A DNA stretch of 64,000 nucleotides, taken from positions 85,621 through 149,620 of IMG/VR virus record IMGVR_UViG_3300046692_000144, one strand, 5' to 3'. The notes beneath the pieces are model-generated. The model did no database searches. It was not told the origin of the DNA and saw only the letters and a program-made list of their open reading frames with translations. Shown here piece by piece: positions 1 to 8,558 of this stretch (position 1 is its first letter; each line of letters opens with the position of its first letter). Source of the DNA: a virus. Both the position numbers and the translations under genes were made by a program.

Positions 1-2498
1 TCCAGGATACCGACGCCTTCCAGCATATTCACATCTTTACCGATAGAATCACTTAAGCCTTTGCGAATCCTATCTGCCTTAGTGGACTTCTCTACTGGAT
101 CTACCAGAGAAGTTTCCGAAGATAGAATCTGATCTACTAACCGGTTCTTACGACCCGAAGTCAATGGATCACCTAGCTTCTTATCTGCGTTCAATCTGTC
201 GATAGCTGCGGCACGATCTTCTCGTGGGCTATTTGGGTTAGTAGCAATTCGTGCGTCTTTATCTCCGTTACGGGCCAGCTCATTCAATGCATCTACGTGT
301 TTAACGTTACTAGTCATGAACTGAGATGCGCCAAGCTTACCGTTAGGGTCTGACGCAAACTCGTACATGCTGTTGACTACTTTGCCGAAGGGGTTAGCGT
401 TGAACATACCTTTAGCACGTTCACCTAGCGACGACCTCACTTCGTATCCACCACTACGAGATTCTGAACCTCCTACACCCTCGAAGTCATTGAATGAAGT
501 AGGTTCGGTGCCACCAGTGAGCGATCCGAAACGAGCGTTAGTCACACCGCTAGCGAGGTAGTCTTTTACCGAACCCGCTCCCTCGATTACGCTACCAACG
601 GAATCAGATCCACCTGCCTTAAAGCTCTTCCAGGCAGTTGCCACCGGATAAGTGATAGTGTTGAAACGGCCACCGTTAAGACCTTCTTGCTCAAGATACT
701 TCATTACGTCAGATTGCATTTGGCCATGAAGAGCTTTGGTATTCTGCTCTCCCGTACCGGAATAGCTCTGAACTTCCTTGAGCATAGCCTTGGCTTCCAT
801 ATCCGGAAGGCCCATGTACGTGGTCATAAGCATGTGAGCCTTTTCCACGTCAATGGAGCCATCAGGATTCTTCATTCCAGGCATTACGTCTGCGATTTGT
901 TTGATCTGATCAAGGAATGCACCAGAGCCTTTCTGCATCAATTGCTTACTGGTCATCTCGCCTTTGTAATAACCCATGGCACCGGCGATACCCATAGGAT
1001 CACCAGCAGCCATCTGACCGAAGCCGGACAGGTTGTTAACTACAGAGTTACCGTTCCCCTTACCAAAGTTCTCATTCATGAGCATCATTTGGTTGTACGG
1101 AGTCTGGGCAGCATTCACATGGCCGGTAACAGCAAGTTGAGTAGCACCTTCTCGACCCCCGAACTGAGCCATAGTGGAATCACTAATCAGACCCATTCGA
1201 TACGCAGAGGAGAACGCACCGTACGTAGATGCTGCTTGGGTTTGACCAAGGTATGGAGTCAGGCCGTTAGACTGGTAGATGTACTGACCCTGAGCACCAA
1301 CGGTGTTCATCATCTTCTGTACAGACACGCCCGCAATAGCAGACGATCCTGCGATATTCTGTAGAACCTTACCTACGCTTCCCGCACCGGCACCCGCAAC
1401 TTTCAGCTCAGACATCATCTCCATAGCTGCTCGAAAGTCTGGTTCGTTGGCCACCCGCATCATGACCTTGACCTGCTTGCCGAGTTGCTTCATGCGGCTT
1501 TCGATCTGCTCAAGCTTTACGTCATCGAGCTGTCCCGAACGAGCAGCAAGGTCCGTAAGATCACCCATGCCATAGGTGTCAAACGTCATGTCCTTGATAC
1601 TTGCGTGAGTCAGTTTCGAGGCTAGCTTGGCAGAGAACTTATCAGACATGCCGAAGCCGTTAACGGAGTTACCGTTAGAGCCATCACCACCCATGATATG
1701 TTGGAAGTTGCTATTAAGACCTCGTTGAGCATTACGAGTAGCAGAATACGGAGTAAACAGAGCCGCGTCAGCTACGCCAGTGATAGCTTCACCCACAACT
1801 AGACCGCTCGCTACCGCACCAATACCTGCACCAACTAGACCTGCTCCTCCAATGAACCCACGAGCACCAAAACCACCAGCCTCTACTCCCATGCCTCGTG
1901 CAAGACCACCCGCAAGGCCTTGACCCACTGAAGAACCGAATCTTGCACCAAGACCCATTTCGCCTGCGGATACGGCGTTCTTAGCCAGTTCACGTTGAAG
2001 CGTTGCGTGTGAAGCACCAGAAGCAGCACCGCTAGCCATACGACCTGCATGGCGAACATGGCTCCAGGAGTTGTTCCACCCCTGCATAGTTGCTGAGTAG
2101 GCAGCACTGTTAGACGTTACTTTTACCGAAGAGGCCTTCATACCCGCTGCAAAAGCAAGCGCAGGCACGATAACTCTCTGGGTTGCCCAGGTAGCATTGT
2201 CTAATGGCCGATAGGCCATAGCGGAATAGTAAGGATCGTCTTGAGATACAGGATCACCATACATATGGCTATTGCCAAATGGAGTCATGGTGTTGTAGAC
2301 AGAGGTCCCAAAACCTACGTTTTGACTTGGAGGAGGAGCCCCCTGTGGACCTTGATACTGCGGACGATATGGTGCTGCGTAACTCGGGGTGAGGTACGTA
2401 GGATCTATGCCCCAAGAACCCTGAGTCGTGTTGAAAGGGTTCAGCGGATCTTGAAAGGAGTTATTGGCAACGTTCGCAGTAGTTTGAAACAAGCTCAC
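1..2498 (-). CDS. Tail tape measure protein (partial, runs off left edge)
   Basis: An uninterrupted minus-strand frame of more than 830 codons enters from the left edge. After a Pro/Gln/Tyr-rich N-terminus (about 70 residues) the protein becomes Ala/Gly/Met-rich with long helical and hydrophobic stretches (for example GFIGGAGLVGAGIGAVASG), as in tape measure proteins that span the tail tube lumen. It lies directly downstream of a frameshifting tail-assembly chaperone pair, the classical position for a tape measure gene. The start is uncertain: GTG at 2498 is the first start codon after an upstream in-frame stop but has no clear ribosome-binding site; the first ATG is at 2288. The C-terminus lies outside the window. 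Function is inferred from position and composition rather than from a catalytic motif. Confidence 0.75.
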   Translation of the reverse strand, partial: MSLFQTTANVANNSFQDPLNPFNTTQGSWGIDPTYLTPSYAAPYRPQYQGPQGAPPPSQNVGFGTSVYNTMTPFGNSHMYGDPVSQDDPYYSAMAYRPLDNATWATQRVIVPALAFAAGMKASSVKVTSNSAAYSATMQGWNNSWSHVRHAGRMASGAASGASHATLQRELAKNAVSAGEMGLGARFGSSVGQGLAGGLARGMGVEAGGFGARGFIGGAGLVGAGIGAVASGLVVGEAITGVADAALFTPYSATRNAQRGLNSNFQHIMGGDGSNGNSVNGFGMSDKFSAKLASKLTHASIKDMTFDTYGMGDLTDLAARSGQLDDVKLEQIESRMKQLGKQVKVMMRVANEPDFRAAMEMMSELKVAGAGAGSVGKVLQNIAGSSAIAGVSVQKMMNTVGAQGQYIYQSNGLTPYLGQTQAASTYGAFSSAYRMGLISDSTMAQFGGREGATQLAVTGHVNAAQTPYNQMMLMNENFGKGNGNSVVNNLSGFGQMAAGDPMGIAGAMGYYKGEMTSKQLMQKGSGAFLDQIKQIADVMPGMKNPDGSIDVEKAHMLMTTYMGLPDMEAKAMLKEVQSYSGTGEQNTKALHGQMQSDVMKYLEQEGLNGGRFNTITYPVATAWKSFKAGGSDSVGSVIEGAGSVKDYLASGVTNARFGSLTGGTEPTSFNDFEGVGGSESRSGGYEVRSSLGERAKGMFNANPFGKVVNSMYEFASDPNGKLGASQFMTSNVKHVDALNELARNGDKDARIATNPNSPREDRAAAIDRLNADKKLGDPLTSGRKNRLVDQILSSETSLVDPVEKSTKADRIRKGLSDSIGKDVNMLEGVGIL

Positions 2499-2520
2499 AG
2501 GAGGTACTCGTATCTATGTT

Positions 2521-2868
2521 TTATAGCCCTTCCACACTTAGAATGCCGTTAGTACTGACAAGCTTCACGTTTCTGGACTTCATGGCTTCGTATTCTTTGA
2601 GCCAACGCATTTCGTCTTCTTCTCTGGACGGGCCAGCCTTCTTCTGAACTTCTCCACCAATCTCAAGGGCTACCAACTCTTCCCACAATTCCTTAAGAAC
2701 TCGTTTGTTCTCAGGTCCTGCTGCAATAGCGGCTATCGTCCAATTGATCTGTTCTGACTTGAGTCTCCGAAGAGTCTCATGCTCCATGAACCCTCGTAGG
2801 ATTTTGTCCTTGATCGACCCTAGGCCAGGCAGCTTGACTCCGGACGTGAACATCCGAAGTCTTTGCAT
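2521..2868 (-). CDS. Tail-assembly chaperone, frameshift (T-like) part
   Basis: A 115-residue charged helical frame between the G-like chaperone gene and the tape measure. It is in the -1 frame relative to the upstream gene and the open frame extends back through the stop codon of that gene, so its most likely product is a fusion made by -1 ribosomal frameshifting at the A-AAT-TTT heptamer just before that stop. The listed ATG at 2868 may be only internal. In lambda-like and many myophage systems the G and GT proteins coat the tape measure during tail assembly; the same role is inferred here from layout alone. Confidence 0.7.
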   Translation of the reverse strand: MQRLRMFTSGVKLPGLGSIKDKILRGFMEHETLRRLKSEQINWTIAAIAAGPENKRVLKELWEELVALEIGGEVQKKAGPSREEDEMRWLKEYEAMKSRNVKLVSTNGILSVEGL

Positions 2869-2882
2869 TGCCCAGGGTCGTT

Positions 2883-3425
2883 TTAAAAATTTTCTTCGCC
2901 GTGGGCTACGGCTGCCTCCACCTTCAAATCGAACTTGACCAAAGCCTTGATCATTGCCCCGATTACAGCAGAAGGCATATCTTCGATGAGTTCCAGTTTC
3001 TTCTCGAAGGTTTCGCCAGAAATGTCCTTACCATTGACGATAACGGTAGACTGGACGAGGTTGCAAAGAGCACGCATGCTCTCCATGGTCAAGCCCATCT
3101 GATAACGAGATTTGTCCAGTAGCTCAACAATGCTGCGGATCTCTTTACCGGTACGTGTTTTCAGAGTCAAGGTCAGACGACCACCGATCTTTACTTCTTC
3201 CATGTACGCGTTATCGAACATCAATGCATCGAAGATTGAATCCAGCTCGGCTTCATCATACTCCGGGCTACCACCCTCTACTACGTGGACTTGCTCACCA
3301 ACCGCTTCTTCTCTAGCCGGAGTCACTGCCTCTTCCTTCAAAGTAGGAGTCTCTTTTGGGGTCTTGGCACTACGACCGCCTTTGATCACTGGCTCTTCTT
3401 TTGGGAACTCAAAATCGTTGTTCAT
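2883..3425 (-). CDS. Tail-assembly chaperone, G-like protein
   Basis: 180 residues with a disordered, Lys/Glu/Pro-rich N-terminal third followed by a compact alpha/beta region (KIGGRLTLTLKTRTGKEI and on). It ends GEENF-stop, and the last sense codons GAA AAT TTT create a canonical -1 slippery heptamer immediately before the TAA. Downstream, in the -1 frame, lies the T-like part and then the tape measure. A GAGAG sequence lies upstream of the ATG and a late-promoter-like CTAAAATAT lies about 15 bases upstream of the start. The role as tail chaperone rests on the frameshift and gene order; sequence similarity alone did not identify it. Confidence 0.72.
   Translation of the reverse strand: MNNDFEFPKEEPVIKGGRSAKTPKETPTLKEEAVTPAREEAVGEQVHVVEGGSPEYDEAELDSIFDALMFDNAYMEEVKIGGRLTLTLKTRTGKEIRSIVELLDKSRYQMGLTMESMRALCNLVQSTVIVNGKDISGETFEKKLELIEDMPSAVIGAMIKALVKFDLKVEAAVAHGEENF
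2886..2892 (-). promoter_or_regulatory. Programmed -1 frameshift site A-AAT-TTT
   Basis: Read on the minus strand, the zero-frame codons are GAA AAT TTT TAA. Slippage by one base re-pairs both tRNAs on AAA and TTT and continues as TTA AAA CGA CCC into the T-like frame without a stop. This is the X-XXY-YYZ pattern used by tail-assembly chaperones. Confidence 0.75.
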
Positions 3426-3436
3426 TTTTACTCTCT

Positions 3437-3447
3437 GATATTTTAGG
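3437..3447 (-). promoter_or_regulatory. Candidate late promoter (CCTAAAATATC)
   Basis: Minus-strand copy of the late motif family, 12-22 bases upstream of the chaperone start and overlapping the region after the terminase gene stop. It deviates at the first base pair of the GTTAAAATAGA consensus. Confidence 0.45.
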
Positions 3448-3448
3448 T

Positions 3449-5146
3449 CTAGTAGTCTTCACGGCCCAAGCCGCCAAACATATTATCGTCGTCATCACCT
3501 GCACCCCAAGCATCTTTGTCGTCAAAACCGCCAGCGACAACACCGTGTGGAATGTGGGACCCAACTTCGAGCCCTTCGACGTATTTGAATTCTTGACGAA
3601 GAATCATTAATCCGATATTAGCAAAGACAACACTGTGAAGCCAGTCGTCTGGAATATCAGGATTCTTACAGTAGATCCTTCGCCCTGCCCGGGTCTCCTC
3701 TTCATGTACGCTCAGTGCATCTCTCCAGAACCCTGCCGTCTTCTCCCAGCTTGGGGTTTCGAAGCTATTGCGGCCAAGCTTCATCTTCATGATAACGGAG
3801 TCTATACACATTGTACGATCCGCTGCGAAGTACTGACCTTCTTTGTCCCAACGAAGAGCGGACTTAGATGCCACGTAGTTGATTGGTGCTACAAAGTCAC
3901 GACCCATCTCATTCTGCAACAACTGACACTGTAGAACACCAACCCCACGGTCGGAGGCAATGATCTGAGCCTTATACTTACGAGCTATGTACATTACGTG
4001 ACGGACTTGGTCCAAGATGTCTACACCGTTCAGACGCTCAGAATACAGTAGAAAGGTCTTGCCAAGCATGTTGGTCCCGATCACCGTAATGATCGTGTAG
4101 GACTTCGATGCAGAGGTTACAGACCAGTCCACCCCCAAAGACACTTGTAGGATACCCCGATCATCCGTAGGCCAGCCTTCTTCAAACTCAGTCCTCTCAG
4201 TGTTGCAGCAAAGCATGGCCTCTCGCTGAGTAAGGATCTTACCACCCATACCCGCTGCTAAGCCGAATACTTCGTTGGCTAGTTTCTGAGGGTTATACAT
4301 GGTGAGCTTGTCTTGCAGCTCCCTCCATTTCTTCGGCTTGGTACGAGCACCAATGATGAACTGAGGAATGTGTAGACCAATGCTGCGGGTAATCTCAGGG
4401 TTGAACGAAACCCAAGCACCTTTCGTAACGTCGATTACGTGATGGCAATACGGGCAGCCAGGACCGCCTTTATGCTCAAGGATCTTCATGCAGGTGTCGT
4501 AGTCATAAGCTGCGATATGACGACTGCACCCCTGACACTTCATAACCCATTCACACTGATTGCTCGCACGCCACTTTATCTCAAGGGTGTTGTTCTCAGT
4601 CTTGGCGGTGCCGGTAAGACGCTTGTAAGCGTAATCAGATGCGGAGAGGGTTTCGTACAGTACAGGCAGAGCGTCCAAACTCACGTCTTGGATTTCATCC
4701 ACGCAAAGCAAGTCGGCGTTGACTCCTCGAATACGGTCGGCGTCGGCTTCCGTCTCGGCGTATCCCAGATAGATCGTGGATTTGTTCTTGAAGGACTTCT
4801 GGAAAACGTTCTTCCGGGAAGAGGTGTCTCGATAGTACTTCTGGAGCAACGGTGACTCCATGAAGGTATCTAGGTAGCCAGTTGAGAAACGACTTGTCTG
4901 CTGGCTTAGAGGAGCGATGTACAAGGAGTTGAAATAGCTAGTCGAGGCACTGTTGGATACGAGCGCTCCTGAAAGGGACACCGACTTCCCTATCTGACGC
5001 CCGCACTTAAGCACCATCTCATCTGGGTACAGATCGTACACGTCAATGAAAGGTAAGTACTCATCGAAGGACAAAGGCTTACCTTTGATCTCTAGGAGAG
5101 CGGTTGCAAGTTGTGCCCGCGTAAGGGCCGTAGGTTTGTTGGTCAT
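3449..5146 (-). CDS. terL: Terminase large subunit
   Basis: 565 residues. The ATPase half has Walker A CGRQIGKS (residues 48-55) and Walker B LLCVDEIQD (about 145-153) with the catalytic Glu. A Cys cluster (CQGC ... CPYC) sits between the two halves, as in GpA-type terminases. The RNase H-like nuclease has GVDWS, ASDRGVG and a C-terminal D-W-L-H-S segment carrying acidic residues. The enzyme translocates DNA into the prohead and cuts it. The gene is first after the palindromic locus on the minus strand, with a late-promoter-like sequence ending a few bases before its ATG, so the leader must be very short. It is followed by the tail chaperone genes. Confidence 0.93.
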   Translation of the reverse strand: MTNKPTALTRAQLATALLEIKGKPLSFDEYLPFIDVYDLYPDEMVLKCGRQIGKSVSLSGALVSNSASTSYFNSLYIAPLSQQTSRFSTGYLDTFMESPLLQKYYRDTSSRKNVFQKSFKNKSTIYLGYAETEADADRIRGVNADLLCVDEIQDVSLDALPVLYETLSASDYAYKRLTGTAKTENNTLEIKWRASNQCEWVMKCQGCSRHIAAYDYDTCMKILEHKGGPGCPYCHHVIDVTKGAWVSFNPEITRSIGLHIPQFIIGARTKPKKWRELQDKLTMYNPQKLANEVFGLAAGMGGKILTQREAMLCCNTERTEFEEGWPTDDRGILQVSLGVDWSVTSASKSYTIITVIGTNMLGKTFLLYSERLNGVDILDQVRHVMYIARKYKAQIIASDRGVGVLQCQLLQNEMGRDFVAPINYVASKSALRWDKEGQYFAADRTMCIDSVIMKMKLGRNSFETPSWEKTAGFWRDALSVHEEETRAGRRIYCKNPDIPDDWLHSVVFANIGLMILRQEFKYVEGLEVGSHIPHGVVAGGFDDKDAWGAGDDDDNMFGGLGREDY

Positions 5147-5150
5147 GCTA

Positions 5151-5162
5151 TCAGTTTACTAC
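5151..5162 (-). promoter_or_regulatory. Candidate late promoter (GTAGTAAACTGA)
   Basis: Minus-strand GTAAACTGA variant of the late motif, four bases before the terminase ATG. No Shine-Dalgarno sequence fits in between, suggesting a very short or absent leader. Confidence 0.45.
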
Positions 5163-5350
5163 TCCGCTAGCCCTATCTCATTGGTAGCCCCTAGGAGCGC
5201 TCCTGGCGATAGTAATACGTGAAGGACTACCGTTGGGTACACCGTAGCTCTATCAGTCCTCCAGCAGCCTCTCAGGAGCTCGTATACGAATCAGGAGCAT
5301 GCTCTACGGATCATATACGGACCAACCTCCAAAACGCCTCCCGGAGACCA

Positions 5351-5985
5351 TTGATCTAGAGCCTGCGCGGAACGAGGCCTTGATCTACGTGGCTTGCAGA
5401 GGAGCGTCTAAGCCGTAGACAAAACATGTCTACGCTAAGAGGCCCGTGCTAGAGCCTTTAGACAGAATCTTAGACATCTAGACAAAGTTTTGTCTAAGTC
5501 ATGTCTACGGCTGTAAGCCACGGCCCGTATGGCTTTGAGTGGTGCGCTAGACATTTAGACATGAATTTTCTCCACACAAGCACTAGGGCTCAGAAACCAG
5601 GAAATAAAAAACAAGAAATGGAGACAGTCATATACATACATATATATATTTATATATTTATAACTATATTAATGTACCCATGACATGGCTATGGCTCGTA
5701 GGTAGGGATCACAGAGTTGTTTTTTTATTTGTGTGTTTCCAAGCTCTGGGTGCTCGTGCGGAGAAAATTCATGTCTAAATGTCTAGCGCACCCCTCAAAG
5801 CCATACGGGCCGTGGCTTACAGCCGTAGACATGACTTAGACAAAACTTTGTCTAGATGTCTAAGATTTTGTCTAAAGGCTCTAGCACGGGCTTCTTAGCG
5901 TAGACATGGTTTGTCTACGGTTTAGACATGCCTCTGGAGGCCCCGTATATCAAGCCTTGTAGCCGCGCAGGCTCTATATCGCGTG
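5351..5985. repeat. Large interrupted palindrome with TAGACA/TGTCTA iterons (copy 1)
   Basis: Fills most of the 970-base gap between terminase and the PRTRC-like operon; no credible gene is present. The left arm (about 5351-5619) is repeated as its reverse complement in the right arm (about 5715-5985): for example CTACGGCTGTAAGCCACGG at 5505 and its complement near 5810. About 19 copies of TAGACA or its complement TGTCTA are spread over both arms. The centre (about 5620-5715) is very AT-rich with TATATA runs, flanked by A-rich and T-rich tracts. An almost identical element, inverted, lies at 57184-57765. Between terminase and the left arm (5163-5350) are only small palindromes such as AGGAGCGCTCCT. 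Candidate replication origin, partition site or recombination site; function not shown by sequence. Confidence 0.9.
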
Positions 5986-6020
5986 TTTCCGCGTGTATAC
6001 GCAATATTATCGAAATAAAA

Positions 6021-6050
6021 TTCAATAATTCCCATAAGTCTGGTATAACT
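6021..6050 (+). promoter_or_regulatory. Early-class promoter, TTCAAT-N17-TATAAC
   Basis: TTCAAT at 6021-6026, 17-base spacer ending TGG, TATAAC at 6044-6049, then ATTGTGTAGC. One of the best copies of the plus-strand consensus in the window. The leader to the small PRTRC C-like gene is about 60 bases, with an AGGAG ribosome-binding site. Confidence 0.8.
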
Positions 6051-6116
6051 ATTGTGTAGCGGGGAACATATCGTTCTTATTGTTACACAACCTTTTAGAC
6101 TATTAGGAGTTTCACC

Positions 6117-6314
6117 ATGGCTATCACTTCGACCAAGATCGTTATCAGCACCACTGGCCAGACCTTCATCGTTCCTGGCGCCAGCACTGCTGAACAGGTC
6201 AAAAACCTGTACGGTTCTTCGGTTCCTGCCATCAACTCGATGGACGCCGACGTAAGCGATGACGGCGAAGTCCGTACCATCACCTTCCGTGCTCGTACCG
6301 GCACCAAAGGCTAA
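6117..6314 (+). CDS. PRTRC system protein C-like, small ubiquitin-like candidate
   Basis: 65 residues, beta-rich, ending TFRARTGTKG. The terminal glycine and GTKG ending match what I remember of PRTRC protein C, which also ends in a Phe-Arg-Arg-Ala-x-Gly-Thr-Lys-Gly-type tail. In the cassette it sits first, ahead of B-like, JAMM (A-like) and ThiF genes. A short beta-strand-rich protein with an exposed C-terminal glycine beside an E1-like enzyme and a JAMM peptidase is a natural ubiquitin-like modifier candidate; that role is inference. Start ATG has AGGAG seven bases upstream. It has its own strong promoter and a terminator right after it, so it is probably made in excess over the rest of the operon. 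Confidence 0.7.
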   Translation: MAITSTKIVISTTGQTFIVPGASTAEQVKNLYGSSVPAINSMDADVSDDGEVRTITFRARTGTKG

Positions 6315-6344
6315 TTCCGAACCCTCGGTCTTAGCTTGATTGAG

Positions 6345-6375
6345 AAAGCCTCCCTAGTGGAGGCTTTTTCTTTTA
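6345..6375 (+). terminator. Intrinsic terminator after the C-like gene
   Basis: Stem AAAGCCTCC / GGAGGCTTT with loop CTAGT, followed by TTCTTTTA. It lies between the C-like gene and the next cassette gene, so downstream expression needs partial read-through. Confidence 0.85.
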
Positions 6376-6393
6376 GTCATCTGGAGGATTTTC

Positions 6394-7329
6394 ATGTTTT
6401 CATTTGATGAGAACGGGAACGTTCTAATTGACACTGAGCAGTCTGATGCGATTACTCGTGCGACTAGCAACCGCACAATCTCTGCTCGTGCAACTGCACT
6501 TACCCGTGGGCAGTACGTTCCGATCAACCCAATCACCGCTAGTACTCTGCAACCGTTTCTGACGAGCTTGGGTGAACGTTACAAAGCTGTTTGCAACAAT
6601 CTTCGTGGTGGCGCTTCCAGGATTGCCTACCCACGGAGTCCGTCTGATCTTGACGTAATCAGTAACCGTGCAGTTGCTGACTGGGTGTCCGTAGAACTAC
6701 AAGGGTTTGAAGGGCCTCTGCCTATCCTGGAAGTGGAAGGGGTTCGCACTATTGATTTCTTGCTTCCTGCGGACGGCGCGGTGATTCGTTACCTGGGCCG
6801 ACTGCTACACAACTCGAAAGGGTTGGTCCATGCGGAGATCGTTGTTAACGGGGATCGTCGTCCAAGTGCAGTCCGTACTCTGGACGCCTCGGAAGCGGTT
6901 AACCCTAACGGAGACCACACCATGCGTCTTCGTATTTTCATGCGGTATTCCCATGGAACTTCCGGGCGTTTTGAAAACGCTGTTCCTGATACGTTGGTGG
7001 CTCTTCTGAAGATGATGGATATCGAGGAGGAGTTTCCGGCTCTGCCACGAGTACTGAGAACTCTGTCTCGCAAGCTTCGTAGCACTACTGGCAACTGGGG
7101 TGAAGAACCTCGATTCCCGGTAGTTAACTTTCGAGGCAAGATGGATGGCTACATGAGCAACGGGCGAGTTGAACTCTCTCTCATCCATCACTTGTTTCAT
7201 GGTAACCGTTCTCAGATGTACTCCGACAAGAGTGTCTACGCGGTGATGGACGAAAACATGAAGCAACCACTCCTAGCCACTAAACCAATAACTTCAACTG
7301 GAGCTGCCCAATGGATAACGCCAGCGTAG
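6394..7329 (+). CDS. PRTRC cassette protein of unknown family (position of protein F)
   Basis: 311 residues, no signal peptide or membrane segment. ATG preceded by TGGAGG with seven-base spacing. I recognise no catalytic motif. In known PRTRC cassettes the gene after C is protein F, of similar size (roughly 300-400 residues); placement here agrees, but I cannot confirm family membership by eye. The body is mixed alpha/beta with several Arg-rich stretches (RRPSAVRTL, RVLRTLSRKLRS). Its 3' end overlaps the next start codon by 19 bases, indicating translational coupling. Confidence 0.55.
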   Translation: MFSFDENGNVLIDTEQSDAITRATSNRTISARATALTRGQYVPINPITASTLQPFLTSLGERYKAVCNNLRGGASRIAYPRSPSDLDVISNRAVADWVSVELQGFEGPLPILEVEGVRTIDFLLPADGAVIRYLGRLLHNSKGLVHAEIVVNGDRRPSAVRTLDASEAVNPNGDHTMRLRIFMRYSHGTSGRFENAVPDTLVALLKMMDIEEEFPALPRVLRTLSRKLRSTTGNWGEEPRFPVVNFRGKMDGYMSNGRVELSLIHHLFHGNRSQMYSDKSVYAVMDENMKQPLLATKPITSTGAAQWITPA

Positions 7330-7799
7330 CTGTAGAAGTAACTCGTTTCGACGGTCTTAACTTTGGTCAGGCATGCGCTCTTCTGTTTGCAGAGTGTAAG
7401 TCGAGCGCCCCAGAGGTAGACGGGTTTCAGAACCTCATCACGTATGTGAAGAGCATGCATGAGACTCTGGGTCTTGAGTTCAAGGTAGAGGAGTACTGGA
7501 ATCCGGAAACGGTTTCGGGTACGTACCCGGTGTGGCCTGACGCTATTGCTCGGTGGCAGCCTTCTGAGGCTATCGCAGGCCCAGTTACTCGGGAGAGCAC
7601 TCAAGCCCTTCTGAAAATACTGAGAGATACAACTCGGCTGGCAGATACTTACCGTCGAGGTATCGACGCTGTCAGTCAAAACTCTCAACGACGTGGTCGT
7701 GAAGGTCTCATCGATCCGAACATGCTCGTCCGTGCGGTTAACACCGCCCCTCTGTTCGTACCGGAAGCGTCTGAAGACGATGAAGATGACTTCCTCTAA
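7311..7799 (+). CDS. PRTRC cassette-associated protein, unknown
   Basis: 162 residues with a strongly acidic C-terminus (ASEDDEDDFL). GGAG lies seven bases before the ATG, inside the end of the preceding gene. No recognised domain; an aromatic-rich middle (EEYWNPETV, YPVWPDAIARW) is followed by helices. It does not match any PRTRC protein I can recall, so it may be a phage-specific addition or a diverged cassette member. Confidence 0.6.
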   Translation: MDNASVAVEVTRFDGLNFGQACALLFAECKSSAPEVDGFQNLITYVKSMHETLGLEFKVEEYWNPETVSGTYPVWPDAIARWQPSEAIAGPVTRESTQALLKILRDTTRLADTYRRGIDAVSQNSQRRGREGLIDPNMLVRAVNTAPLFVPEASEDDEDDFL

Positions 7800-7812
7800 C
7801 TGGGGGAGTTCC

Positions 7813-7822
7813 TGGTATAAGC
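7813..7822 (+). promoter_or_regulatory. Early-class promoter core (TGGTATAAG) before the B-like gene
   Basis: TGGTATAAG with TATAAG at 7816-7821 and ATTATGCAAGAG downstream. No good TTCAAT box at the expected distance. Leader about 38 bases with AGGAGG before the ATG. Confidence 0.6.
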
Positions 7823-7858
7823 ATTATGCAAGAGAAATCTTTAGCAATAGGAGGCTAA

Positions 7859-8545
7859 ATGTCTAATCAACTTTTGGATATCAAACTTTTTGATACCCAT
7901 GCTTTGATCACTCGACCCGGATCGAAGCTTGCAAAACCAGTTGGGGTTAAGGATCTGGTGAGTGTTCTGAGTGAGTCTGCTCAGAACGTTCTCAACTACT
8001 CCCGATCAGAAACTCTGCGTCTGCCGAGCAATGTCTACATGACGAGCTACGCAGGCAACATGCTGAACCTCTGCATGTATTTCGAACAACGTCCGCTCAA
8101 GGTTCGTCACATCGACGATAGCAAGGGCAAGGACTACGAGATCATGATGCCTAACGTGGTTATCCACTTGGCGCTCAAGGTCAGCAACAACGGCGGCAAA
8201 CACGAAGTAACCGGTGCATGGTACTACTGCACTCCGGAGACTCGTGACAACCTGCCGACAGTAATCCCGGGGAAACTGAAGGGCATCTTCGGCTGGTTGC
8301 CTTTCCCGAACTGCTACGAGAACTTCACTCTCTGCTATGGCCGAAACAGTGTGTTCCACGCAGTAGAAGGCGGTGACCTTCGTATCTTCAACGTCTACTA
8401 CGACGTGCTCGTCAACAGTGCGTTTAACAACGACCTGCGTCTGATGGGTGTGAACTTCGATGGTCGTAACCGTGACTGGTTCGCCAAGATGGCTGAGGTT
8501 TACAAAACCGAACAACGTTTCCCCTACGAACTGATTAAATTCTAA
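7859..8545 (+). CDS. PRTRC system protein B-like
   Basis: 228 residues; ATG preceded by ATAGGAGGC. The segment with AWYYCTPETR followed by an aromatic-rich stretch (PFPNCYENFTLCYG) resembles PRTRC protein B, which carries a conserved Trp/Pro/Arg segment in this region, and the position between the C/F-like genes and the JAMM gene is the standard B position. Published comparative analyses have related some proteins of such operons to E2-like folds; whether any of the Cys residues here acts as a carrier is unknown. Transcribed from its own early promoter and separated by 13 bases from the JAMM gene. Confidence 0.6.
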   Translation: MSNQLLDIKLFDTHALITRPGSKLAKPVGVKDLVSVLSESAQNVLNYSRSETLRLPSNVYMTSYAGNMLNLCMYFEQRPLKVRHIDDSKGKDYEIMMPNVVIHLALKVSNNGGKHEVTGAWYYCTPETRDNLPTVIPGKLKGIFGWLPFPNCYENFTLCYGRNSVFHAVEGGDLRIFNVYYDVLVNSAFNNDLRLMGVNFDGRNRDWFAKMAEVYKTEQRFPYELIKF

Positions 8546-8558
8546 GAGGTCCTGAACA

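Noticed and set aside
5501-5683. 60-codon frame inside the palindrome
   Set aside because: Runs through the AT-rich centre, has a repetitive Ile/Tyr composition and no start signal.
5351-5985. TAGACA repeats as a CRISPR array
   Set aside because: Units are 6-7 bases, occur in both orientations and have irregular spacing; no repeat-spacer periodicity.
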